Shown: piece by piece, positions 44,443 to 51,237 of the stretch
Position numbering within the stretch: position 1 is the stretch's first letter
Layout of the letters: each line of letters starts with the position of its first letter
NCBI GenBank assembly: GCA_011050085.1
Contig: DRGL01000019.1
Location: 1-51,237, forward strand
Direction of reading: 5' to 3'
Source: Pricia antarctica
GTDB lineage: Bacteria; Bacteroidota; Bacteroidia; Flavobacteriales; Flavobacteriaceae
Length of the DNA stretch: 51,237 nt
Position numbers and translations under genes: made by a program
Notes under the pieces: model-generated
Told to the model about the DNA's origin: nothing
What the model saw: only the letters and a program-made list of their open reading frames with translations
Database searches by the model: none

Positions 44443-45462
44443 TTACAAGGCGCTCCTGAATTGCTTAAGAAATCGCACATCATTTTCGCTTAGCAGTCGA
44501 ATGTCTGAGATTTGATGTAATAGCAGGGCAATTCTATCGATACCCATACCAAAGGCAAACCCCGAATAGGTTTCTGAATCAATGCCACAATTATCAAGTA
44601 CGTTGGGGTCGACCATGCCACAACCCATAATTTCGAGCCAACCGGTGCCTTTGGTCATGCGGTAATCGGTCTCCGTTTCTAGCCCCCAGTAAACGTCTAC
44701 CTCGGCACTGGGTTCGGTAAACGGAAAATACGAGGGCCGAAGTCGTATTTTAGACTTTCCAAAAAGTTCGGTCGTAAAGAACTGTAAGGTCTGTTTGAGG
44801 TCGGCAAAAGATACATCAGTATCAATGTATAGTCCTTCTACTTGATGGAAGAAACAATGTGAGCGTGCCGAAATAGCCTCATTACGGTATACCCTTCCCG
44901 GAGAGATAGTTCGAATCGGAGGTCTATTATTTTCCATATATCGCACTTGAACCGATGACGTATGGGTACGTAAGAGGATGTCTGGATCGGTCTGTACAAA
45001 GAAGGTGTCTTGCATATCCCTTGCCGGATGGTGCTCAGGAAGGTTCAGCGCTGTAAAATTATGCCAATCATCTTCAATTTCGGGGCCTTCGGAAACATTA
45101 AAGCCTATTCTAGAAAAAATTTCTATAATTTGATTCTTTACGATGGAAATAGGATGTCGTGCTCCTAGCTCAATAGGTTCGCCAGGACGAGTCAGATCCC
45201 CATAGATGGACTTTTCAGTGGACTTATTTTCTAAAGTCTCCTTAAGCGAATTCACTTTTGCAGTAGCCGCGGTCTTGAGTTCATTTATGGTCTGACCAAA
45301 TTGTTTTTTTTGCTCATTGGGCACGTTTTTGAACTCTGCGAAAAAGTCATTGAGCAGTCCTTTCTTACCCAGATATTTAATTCGAAATGCCTCTACGGCA
45401 GCTGTAGAATCTGTAGTAAAATCTTCAACTTCTAAGATATGTTTTTTTAAAACTTCAATCAT
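44443..45462 (-). CDS. pheS: Phenylalanine-tRNA ligase alpha subunit
   Basis: A 339-residue class II synthetase subunit that forms an alpha2-beta2 enzyme with PheT (not in the window) and charges tRNA-Phe. The N-terminal coiled-coil (1-90) binds tRNA. Class II motifs are present: motif 1 in GARHPISIVKNQIIEIFSRI, motif 2 in TISPGRVYRNEAISARSHCF with FHQVEGLYID, and motif 3 in YSGFAFGMGIDRIALLLHQI. FTEPSAEVDVYW is typical of the alpha chain. Length is standard. Confidence 0.97.
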   Translation of the reverse strand: MIEVLKKHILEVEDFTTDSTAAVEAFRIKYLGKKGLLNDFFAEFKNVPNEQKKQFGQTINELKTAATAKVNSLKETLENKSTEKSIYGDLTRPGEPIELGARHPISIVKNQIIEIFSRIGFNVSEGPEIEDDWHNFTALNLPEHHPARDMQDTFFVQTDPDILLRTHTSSVQVRYMENNRPPIRTISPGRVYRNEAISARSHCFFHQVEGLYIDTDVSFADLKQTLQFFTTELFGKSKIRLRPSYFPFTEPSAEVDVYWGLETETDYRMTKGTGWLEIMGCGMVDPNVLDNCGIDSETYSGFAFGMGIDRIALLLHQISDIRLLSENDVRFLKQFRSAL

Positions 45463-45942
45463 GGCGGCTTGTTCAGTTTACAAATTTAGGCCTTTACCAC
45501 AACTTTGACAACGTTCTATACATCTTGAAAAAAGATGAATTCTTGATTCGAATATGTTAACCTTCTATTAAACGTACAAAGCAATTCTATTCAGTATAAA
45601 AATCAGCGCTAATTATTTTATTTTTCATCATTAAATGCTTTAATACCTATTGATACTACGCCAAAACTGTTAACGAAGTGTGGAATTAGCATATAGTTTT
45701 ACTGTATAATTTATTCTTTAAATCCTAGTCCCTTCCAATTACAAAAAAAGTTTTTTATTGTATTAGTCGGTATCTCACTTTTCGTATCCTGTGCGGTATT
45801 TCGCAAAACCTTAAACTTTAAAAGATAGGATAAAAAGCTACCTTATAGTTTTGCCATGCGAACGCTTGTGAGCTGATTATTGATATTGAAAAGATTTAGT
45901 ATTTCAATTAACCATATCGGCAAAATCACAAATATTTTAGCA
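45463..45942. other. Intergenic stretch with a possible lipoprotein-signal remnant
   Basis: Positions 45739-45828 on the plus strand read, without an ATG, QKKFFIVLVGISLFVSC then AVFRKTLNFKR and a stop. This looks like a lipoprotein signal peptide with its start codon lost or a different start (TTA). No longer gene follows. The rest of the stretch has no visible feature. Confidence 0.3.
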
Positions 45943-46578
45943 CTATTTCCGCCCAAAATCGGCAGGAATTTCTCCCCATGCTTTTGTTTCCCATTTTACG
46001 ATAGGCGTGTTGTAGGAATTATTTTTCAGCCAATCCAAAGCGCGCCGAACCAACTCGAAAAGTGTCTTATTCTTTGGGGTCTCCTTGAGTTTGGTATTAC
46101 AAGTCTGTTTGCGCACCCAGCTCATGGCGGTGCGGGAGTCTGTATAGATAATTCGGTCGCTATTCTTTTGCTTGAGAAACGCGAGGCCATGTACGAGGGC
46201 CAAAAATTCACCAATGTTGTTGGTGCCTTGCGCAAAAGGACCTTGATGGAAAAGCTTTTGTCCGGTTTTAGTGTCGACCCCTCGATATTCCATTACGCCG
46301 GGGTTTCCGCTAGAGGCGGCATCTACGGAGATAGAATGAAAATTGGGCGTTCCATATTTCAGCAATTGCTCTGGAGAGAGCGATGGTACTCCTTTTTTCT
46401 TTCCTTTGTATTCTTCATAGTTGCCATTATACGCTTTTTTAGCTTCGGCAAATGTGCTAAATGATTTGTATTGCGCGCCCTTATAGCCATCTATAGCCGC
46501 CTTACAATCTTTCCAATTATCATATATACCAGGTCGCTTGCCTTTCCAAACTGTGTAAAATTTTTGTTTTTTAGCCAT
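45943..46578 (-). CDS. Ribonuclease H with N-terminal viroplasmin (Cauli_VI) domain
   Basis: A 211-residue protein with a short N-terminal domain of the caulimovirus viroplasmin type, KFYTVWKGKRPGIYDNWKDC and AQYKSFSTFAEAKKAY (residues 6-50), which binds RNA/DNA hybrids, and a C-terminal RNase H domain (about 75-211). The acidic active site is formed by ISVDAASSGNPG, NNIGEFLALVHGL and RIIYTDSRTAMSWV. It degrades RNA in hybrids, for example primers and R-loops. A 194-codon frame on the other strand is a shadow. Length is normal for the Bacteroidota form. Confidence 0.93.
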   Translation of the reverse strand: MAKKQKFYTVWKGKRPGIYDNWKDCKAAIDGYKGAQYKSFSTFAEAKKAYNGNYEEYKGKKKGVPSLSPEQLLKYGTPNFHSISVDAASSGNPGVMEYRGVDTKTGQKLFHQGPFAQGTNNIGEFLALVHGLAFLKQKNSDRIIYTDSRTAMSWVRKQTCNTKLKETPKNKTLFELVRRALDWLKNNSYNTPIVKWETKAWGEIPADFGRK

Positions 46579-46686
46579 TACAATATGGATTGTTTTCGAT
46601 GGGGCTTGTGTGGTAGACCAGTCAACTTATTTCTCCGTTGCCAGATTAGCCTAATACAATCACAAGGGCATTCTTATCATCCGAAT

Positions 46687-47271
46687 TTAATCAACTGCTC
46701 TTCCAGTCAAAAGTTTTTCAATGACTTTTGGGAAATGTTCGTGTTCTAAAACATGAATTTTTTCAGCGATTTGCGCCGCGTCGTCATCCGCTGATATCTC
46801 AATTTTTGCTTGGTGAATGATGGCGCCTTCATCATAATTCTCGTTGACATAATGAATTGTAATTCCTGTTTCTGCGTCCCCATTGGCCTTTACCGCTTGA
46901 TGAACTTTGTTACCGTACATCCCTTTTCCGCCGTATTTTGGTAATAGTGCAGGATGAATGTTGATTATTCTATTGGGAAATGCCAAAATGATTTTTTCGG
47001 GAATTTTCCAAAGAAACCCGGCGAGTACAATGAGATCTGGGTTTAAGGCTTTTAGTATATCGAGAATGCAGTCAGTGTTGTAAAAAGATGTTTTATTAAA
47101 GAACAAGCCATTGACAGATAGGGTGTCACAGCGATCCAAAACTCTGGCGTCTTTTTTATTGGAAAGCACAGCGGAAATAGAAACTTCAGGTCTATCCTGA
47201 AAATAACGTGCTATATTTTCTACGTTGGACCCTGAACCGGAAGCTAAAAGGATGATTTTTTTTGTGTTCAC
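46687..47271 (-). CDS. purN: Phosphoribosylglycinamide formyltransferase
   Basis: A 194-residue enzyme that transfers a formyl group from 10-formyl-tetrahydrofolate to GAR, the third step of purine synthesis. The phosphate-binding loop is LLASGSGSNVENIARYF (8-24). The active site includes NIHPALLPKYGGKGMYGNKV, with the N-H-D triad Asn and His of family members, and ITIHYVNENYDEGAIIHQ. Start codon GTG at 47271 gives MNTKKIILLASGSGSN, the family N-terminus. It is divergent from acpP. Confidence 0.95.
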   Translation of the reverse strand: MNTKKIILLASGSGSNVENIARYFQDRPEVSISAVLSNKKDARVLDRCDTLSVNGLFFNKTSFYNTDCILDILKALNPDLIVLAGFLWKIPEKIILAFPNRIINIHPALLPKYGGKGMYGNKVHQAVKANGDAETGITIHYVNENYDEGAIIHQAKIEISADDDAAQIAEKIHVLEHEHFPKVIEKLLTGRAVD

Positions 47272-47474
47272 GATGAAAATTAGGCATTAATCCTACTAAA
47301 GAGGGCAAAATACATGTAAATGGAAAGAAATTCCAAATAATTTAGACAAACTTACCTACATAAAATAACCATCCCTCACCTTATTTTTTCGATTCCGACA
47401 GTAGTATATATTCTTAAAATCACTAAATTTAGACACTATTTAACGGCAAATAGTATTATTACGACAAAGTTTTT

Positions 47475-47482
47475 TACTTTTG
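47475..47482 (+). promoter_or_regulatory. -7 element upstream of acpP
   Basis: TACTTTTG is an exact match to TAnnTTTG, 31 bases before the acpP ATG. A -33 TTTG is not clear, so the full promoter is less certain. Confidence 0.5.
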
Positions 47483-47513
47483 CCATCAATTAAAATTTAA
47501 AACCAATATTATT

Positions 47514-47747
47514 ATGTCAGACATTGCATCAAGAGTAAAAGCTATAATCGTTGATAAATTGGGAGTTGATGAAAATGAAGTTGTAACCGAAGCTAGCTTT
47601 ACGAACGACCTAGGGGCAGATTCACTGGATACCGTGGAATTGATCATGGAATTCGAAAAGGAATTTGATATTCAAATTCCAGATGATCAAGCCGAAAACA
47701 TCGCAACCGTTGGCCAAGCTATTAGTTATATAGAAGAAGCGAAGTAA
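47514..47747 (+). CDS. acpP: Acyl carrier protein
   Basis: A 77-residue acidic four-helix protein that carries growing acyl chains in fatty-acid synthesis. Phosphopantetheine is attached to Ser37 in [20 protein letters not shown], the invariant DSL site. Composition (Asp/Glu rich) and length are typical. It is followed by a stem-loop with a T-run before fabF, so its mRNA may be made in excess over fabF. Confidence 0.98.
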   Translation: MSDIASRVKAIIVDKLGVDENEVVTEASFTNDLGADSLDTVELIMEFEKEFDIQIPDDQAENIATVGQAISYIEEAK

Positions 47748-47779
47748 TTTCTTATGATTTCTTGAAGAAATCACAAATT

Positions 47780-47817
47780 ATCCATGCGGTGACCTTATCG
47801 CATGGATATTTTTTTTT
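47780..47817 (+). terminator. Intercistronic terminator between acpP and fabF
   Basis: A perfect 9-bp stem (atccatgcg / cgcatggat) with a 10-base loop is followed by a long T-run. It lies 33 bases after the acpP stop and 47 bases before the fabF start. Partial readthrough would give more acpP than fabF mRNA. Confidence 0.85.
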
Positions 47818-47863
47818 AATTTACGCTGGGTTAAACGAGTTCAACAATCAAATACCAATTTCA

Positions 47864-49117
47864 ATGGAGTTAAAGCGAGTTGTGGTCACCGGATTGGGCG
47901 CCTTGACGCCTATAGGCAACACTATCGATGAATATTGGGAAGCTTTAAAAAACGGTAAGAGTGGTTCTGCTCCCGTGACTTATTATGATACTGAGAAATT
48001 CAAGGTCAAATTCGCATGTGAACTCAAGAATTTTAATGCACTAGATTACTTTGACCGCAAAGAAGCAAGAAAATTAGATCGCTTTGCACAATATGCGCTG
48101 GTCTCTTCAGACGAGGCAATTGCAGATTCAAAGTTAGACCTAAACGTAGTAGATAAATTCAGGGTCGGGGTTATCTGGGGTGCCGGTATCGGAGGTCTGG
48201 AAACTTTTCAAAACGAGGTGATAAACTTTGCCGAGGGTGATGGTACGCCGCGATTTAATCCTTTTTTTATACCCAAAATGATTGCGGATATCGCCCCAGG
48301 ACATATTTCGATCAAACATGGGTTTATGGGCCCCAACTATACTACTGTCTCTGCATGTGCTTCCGCGGCAAACGCTATGATCGATGCCCTAAACTATATC
48401 CGTTTAGGTCATTGTGATGTTATTGTGACAGGTGGTAGCGAAGCAGCCGTAACCATTGCAGGAATGGGCGGTTTTGGAGCTATGCACGCTCTAAGTACCC
48501 GAAATGATAGTCCTGAAACGGCTTCAAGACCGTTCGATGCGACTCGAGACGGATTTGTACTGGGAGAAGGCGCGGGCGCATTGATTCTAGAAGAATATGA
48601 GCATGCCAAAGCGAGAGGTGCCAAAATATATGCAGAAGTTGCTGGTGGCGGCCTTTCAAGTGATGCCTATCATATGACTGCACCACATCCCGACGGTATC
48701 GGAGTGGTACAGGTTATGAAAAACTGCTTGCGTGATGCCGGGCTTCAACCGGGCGATGTCGATGCCATAAATACGCATGGAACTTCTACTCCCTTGGGGG
48801 ATGTAGCCGAGCTAAAGGCAATTACTGAAGTATTTGGCGAACATGCACATACAATCAATATCAATTCTACAAAATCGATGACGGGGCATTTATTGGGGGC
48901 TGCCGGTGCCATAGAAGCCATTGCTTCTATTCTTGCCATGAAATACAGTATTGTGCCACCAACTATTAACCATACCACGGTCGATGAGAATATTGACCCT
49001 AAACTAAACCTTACACTGAACAAGGCCCAAAAACGGGAAGTTAACGTGGCGTTGAGTAATACTTTTGGTTTTGGCGGGCATAATGCCTGTGTGATCTTCA
49101 AAAAAATTAGCGAGTAA
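47864..49117 (+). CDS. fabF: Beta-ketoacyl-ACP synthase II
   Basis: A 417-residue elongating condensing enzyme of fatty-acid synthesis that joins malonyl-ACP to acyl-ACP. The catalytic triad is Cys in TTVSACASAANAMIDALNYI, His in NTHGTSTPLGD and His in NSTKSMTGHLLGAAGAIEAI. The frame is open to 47762, but that part runs through the terminator stem and is not family sequence. ATG 47864 (MELKRVVVTGLGALTPIGN) is the standard N-terminus. Downstream, rnc follows within 6 bases. Confidence 0.97.
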   Translation: MELKRVVVTGLGALTPIGNTIDEYWEALKNGKSGSAPVTYYDTEKFKVKFACELKNFNALDYFDRKEARKLDRFAQYALVSSDEAIADSKLDLNVVDKFRVGVIWGAGIGGLETFQNEVINFAEGDGTPRFNPFFIPKMIADIAPGHISIKHGFMGPNYTTVSACASAANAMIDALNYIRLGHCDVIVTGGSEAAVTIAGMGGFGAMHALSTRNDSPETASRPFDATRDGFVLGEGAGALILEEYEHAKARGAKIYAEVAGGGLSSDAYHMTAPHPDGIGVVQVMKNCLRDAGLQPGDVDAINTHGTSTPLGDVAELKAITEVFGEHAHTININSTKSMTGHLLGAAGAIEAIASILAMKYSIVPPTINHTTVDENIDPKLNLTLNKAQKREVNVALSNTFGFGGHNACVIFKKISE

Positions 49118-49123
49118 ATCCAA

Positions 49124-49855
49124 ATGGGATTCACCTTCAATATATTCGGTTCCCATTCTAAAAAGGATGGGGATTTTTATATTGGCGTGACTAAAATTCT
49201 TGGTTTCAAGCCTAAAACTATAGATTTTTATAAAAAGGCCTTCCTGCATCGTTCGGTCAACGAGAAAGATGAAGAAGGCATTCCTATGAACTATGAACGT
49301 TTAGAATTTTTGGGTGATTCTATGCTAGGTACTATAATATCAAGACATTTATATATTGAAGTGCCTGAAGGTGACGAGGGCTATCTTACGAAGATGCGGT
49401 CAAAAATTGTCAGTAGAAAACACCTTAACCAATTGGGCAAAGATTTAGGTCTTATACATTTTGTGAGAAGCCGGATACCTAAGTCCCATTTTGGGGATAA
49501 TATTCACGGCAATGTATTTGAAGCCCTTGTAGGTGCTATCTATCTTGACCGCGGCTACACGTATTGCCGTAAGTTTATCCATGAGAAGGTAATTGCTCCG
49601 TATGTGGATATCGAACAGCTCGAGGGCAAGGTTATCAGTTATAAAAGCTTGATTATCGAGTGGTGTCAAAAACAAAAGAAATCTTTTGATTACGATGTAT
49701 ACGATGATACCGGTAATGATGCCCTAAAACACTTTGCCGTTAAGCTTACAATTGATGAACACGTTGTTGGGAAAGCTCGGGCCACCTCTAAAAAGAAAGC
49801 GGAAGAAAAGGCATCGAAACGGGCCTATTATGCCTTGCAAGACAAAATTCGTTAA
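49124..49855 (+). CDS. rnc: Ribonuclease III
   Basis: A 243-residue double-strand-specific endonuclease for rRNA processing and mRNA decay. The signature NYERLEFLGDSMLGTIIS contains the metal-binding acidic residues, with further ones in GNVFEALVGAIYLDRGY. The C-terminal double-stranded-RNA-binding domain (about 172-243) ends RATSKKKAEEKASKRAYYAL. The gene starts 6 bases after fabF. The fabF-rnc pair is common in flavobacteria. Confidence 0.96.
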   Translation: MGFTFNIFGSHSKKDGDFYIGVTKILGFKPKTIDFYKKAFLHRSVNEKDEEGIPMNYERLEFLGDSMLGTIISRHLYIEVPEGDEGYLTKMRSKIVSRKHLNQLGKDLGLIHFVRSRIPKSHFGDNIHGNVFEALVGAIYLDRGYTYCRKFIHEKVIAPYVDIEQLEGKVISYKSLIIEWCQKQKKSFDYDVYDDTGNDALKHFAVKLTIDEHVVGKARATSKKKAEEKASKRAYYALQDKIR

Positions 49856-49932
49856 GGCTATTAAGGCTAGTGTTTAAAGAAATACAATACGTTCATTGGT
49901 TTAAAAATCTTATATTTACGCTTTCTACCCCT

Positions 49933-50409
49933 ATGGCAGCAGTACATAAACTAACCTCTGATCTTTACGAAGATTATTTTGCTTTGATCGCCATGCACAG
50001 CAGCCTTGAAGACTACGGTTTAGCCTATACGTTGAACCTGTACCTAAAATCAAATTTCAAGCGGCGTTGGAAAGATTTGGAAATATCCGATAATGTCACC
50101 GTTCCAATATTTGAATGGAAAGATGATATTAACGAGCGATATTGGACCTTTTTCACCAATAAGGGAAGGGGTATGAAAACCATGATAGAAACAGGACTTT
50201 TTAAAGAAGACACATTCCCTGAATATCATATGATAGCGGAACATCGGGAAGTAGATTATTTTTTAAAAATCGAGCAAGAAGGCTCGGAGAGCCACCGACA
50301 GGCGGAAATTGAAAGAACAATTTCAAAATTGTTTGCCATACCAAAAATTATTACGGCATACACCGTAGATATACAAAAGCTAAAATCTAGGAATAATTTA
50401 ATTTTTTAA
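49933..50409 (+). CDS. IPExxxVDY family protein
   Basis: A protein of 158 residues from ATG 49933 (MAAVHKLTSDLYEDYFALIA). The longer frame from GTG 49870 adds 21 codons that overlap a likely -7 element (TATATTTA near 49910) and lack family resemblance. The family name comes from its conserved motif; here FPEYHMIAEHREVDYFLKIE carries P-E and, further on, VDY. It is a small alpha/beta protein of unknown function found beside rnc and pyk in Bacteroidota. Confidence 0.85.
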   Translation: MAAVHKLTSDLYEDYFALIAMHSSLEDYGLAYTLNLYLKSNFKRRWKDLEISDNVTVPIFEWKDDINERYWTFFTNKGRGMKTMIETGLFKEDTFPEYHMIAEHREVDYFLKIEQEGSESHRQAEIERTISKLFAIPKIITAYTVDIQKLKSRNNLIF

Positions 50410-50413
50410 ACCA

Positions 50414-51237
50414 ATGCCTTCAAATAAAAAGACAAAGATAGTTGCAACCTTAGGGCCGGCAACAAGTACTAAAGAAGTCCTTCGCAAGATGATAGAAGCT
50501 GGGGTGGACGTTTTCCGTATAAATTTTTCGCACGCTAAGTACGAAGACGTAGCGGAACGTATCAAAATGATTCGTGAACTAAATGATGAGATGGGTAGCA
50601 ACACCTCGATACTTGGTGATCTTCAAGGCCCAAAACTTAGGGTTGGCATTATGGCGAGCGAGGTAGTTGTCTCTCCAGGAGATGAAATCACATTCGTGAC
50701 AGGTGAACCTTTCGAGGGAACCGCTGAAAAAGTGTATATGAACTATGCCACTTTTCCACAAGACGTTAAACCGGGTGAACGTATTTTGTTAGACGACGGA
50801 AAGCTGATGTTTGAAGTTATTTCAACGGATGGCACATCGGAAGTAAGAGCTAAGGTGATTCAAGGAGGGCCGTTAAAATCGAATAAGGGCGTAAATCTGC
50901 CCAATACTAATATTTCGCTTCCCGCTTTGACCGAAAAGGATATTCAGGATGCCGAATTTGCAATATCCCAGAATGTTGATTGGATTGCCTTGTCATTTGT
51001 ACGTTTTAGCCAAGACCTTATAGATCTGCAAAATATTATCAGCAAACACTCGGAACATAAGATACCGATTATCGCTAAAATTGAAAAACCGGAAGCTGTT
51101 GAGAATATCGATAAGATTGTAGCGTATTGTGACGGTCTCATGGTCGCCCGTGGTGATTTAGGGGTTGAAGTACCTGCACAAGAAGTGCCCCTTATTCAAA
51201 AACAATTGGTGCTAAAAGCAAAAAAAGCGCGTATTCC
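50414..51237 (+). CDS. pyk: Pyruvate kinase, N-terminal part (runs off the right edge)
   Basis: The first 274 codons of pyruvate kinase, which makes pyruvate and ATP from phosphoenolpyruvate in glycolysis. TKIVATLGPATSTKEVLRKM is the N-terminal TIM-barrel strand, VFRINFSHAKYED has the substrate-binding Arg-x-Asn-x-Ser, and LGDLQGPKLRVG follows. The B domain spans about 80-165. IPIIAKIEKPEAVENID includes the catalytic Lys, and DGLMVARGDLGVEVP the metal-binding Asp. It starts 4 bases after the IPExxxVDY gene and lacks the C-terminal domain only because the window ends. Confidence 0.97.
   Translation, partial: MPSNKKTKIVATLGPATSTKEVLRKMIEAGVDVFRINFSHAKYEDVAERIKMIRELNDEMGSNTSILGDLQGPKLRVGIMASEVVVSPGDEITFVTGEPFEGTAEKVYMNYATFPQDVKPGERILLDDGKLMFEVISTDGTSEVRAKVIQGGPLKSNKGVNLPNTNISLPALTEKDIQDAEFAISQNVDWIALSFVRFSQDLIDLQNIISKHSEHKIPIIAKIEKPEAVENIDKIVAYCDGLMVARGDLGVEVPAQEVPLIQKQLVLKAKKARI

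Noticed and set aside
45880-46464. 194-codon plus-strand frame
   Set aside because: It lies opposite the RNase H gene, whose domains and catalytic residues are clear; no motif is seen in the antisense frame.
47762-47863. 34-codon extension of FabF
   Set aside because: It reads through a terminator stem-loop and its T-run, and has no similarity to the condensing-enzyme N-terminus.

Overview
The window is a piece of chromosome from a member of the Bacteroidota, almost certainly a marine Flavobacteriaceae. Four things point there: a SusC-type TonB-linked outer-membrane protein, promoters of the TAnnTTTG type, a Met-type green proteorhodopsin with a Blh retinal-forming enzyme, and flavobacterial gene neighbourhoods such as tdk-alr-mscL and acpP-fabF-rnc-IPExxxVDY-pyk. 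I cannot name the genus. No rRNA, CRISPR array, prophage or intact insertion sequence was seen. There is one tRNA (Ala, anticodon GGC).

Positions 1-9,200 hold the start of a susC gene leaving the window on the left, an orphan hybrid histidine kinase, a PQQ/sorbosone-dehydrogenase-like beta-propeller protein, two small stress-type proteins, a methyltransferase and a TetR regulator. Between them lie long gene-poor stretches with decayed genes: a membrane protein and a short-chain dehydrogenase. Positions 9,600-16,450 hold tRNA-Ala, a universal stress protein, a GNAT acetyltransferase, a MATE exporter, an enoyl-CoA hydratase, a DUF1801 protein, a broken DUF4287-DUF5655 gene, a class D beta-lactamase and an AraC/GyrI-type regulator. 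Positions 16,450-18,270 hold the light-harvesting pair: blh, which cleaves beta-carotene to retinal, divergent from a DTE-type proton-pumping rhodopsin.

Positions 18,400-28,230 hold queD, lpxH, an MFS exporter next to a VOC remnant, recJ, osmC, a carboxymuconolactone-decarboxylase-like pseudogene with three in-frame stops, an NTF2-like protein, a uracil-DNA-glycosylase-family protein, rsmI and a protein of unknown function. Positions 28,330-37,420 are dense housekeeping: tdk, alr, mscL, asd, a prolyl oligopeptidase lipoprotein, an ABC ATPase coupled to arfB, dinB and a CYTH protein.

Positions 37,490-43,920 form one leftward efflux operon: GbsR/MarR-type regulator, membrane-fusion lipoprotein, RND pump and outer-membrane channel. 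A perfect 12-bp inverted repeat abuts its likely -7 element. The right end holds a conserved unknown gene with pheS, a viroplasmin-type RNase H, purN, then acpP, fabF, rnc, an IPExxxVDY protein and the start of pyk.

The features that stand out are the rhodopsin/blh pair, the candidate operator of the efflux operon, an intrinsic terminator between acpP and fabF, and a concentration of decaying accessory genes in the left half (about 1.8-25 kb) and none convincing in the right half. I did not find a gene cluster I would call a new biological system. All family assignments were made by reading motifs, with no database search.
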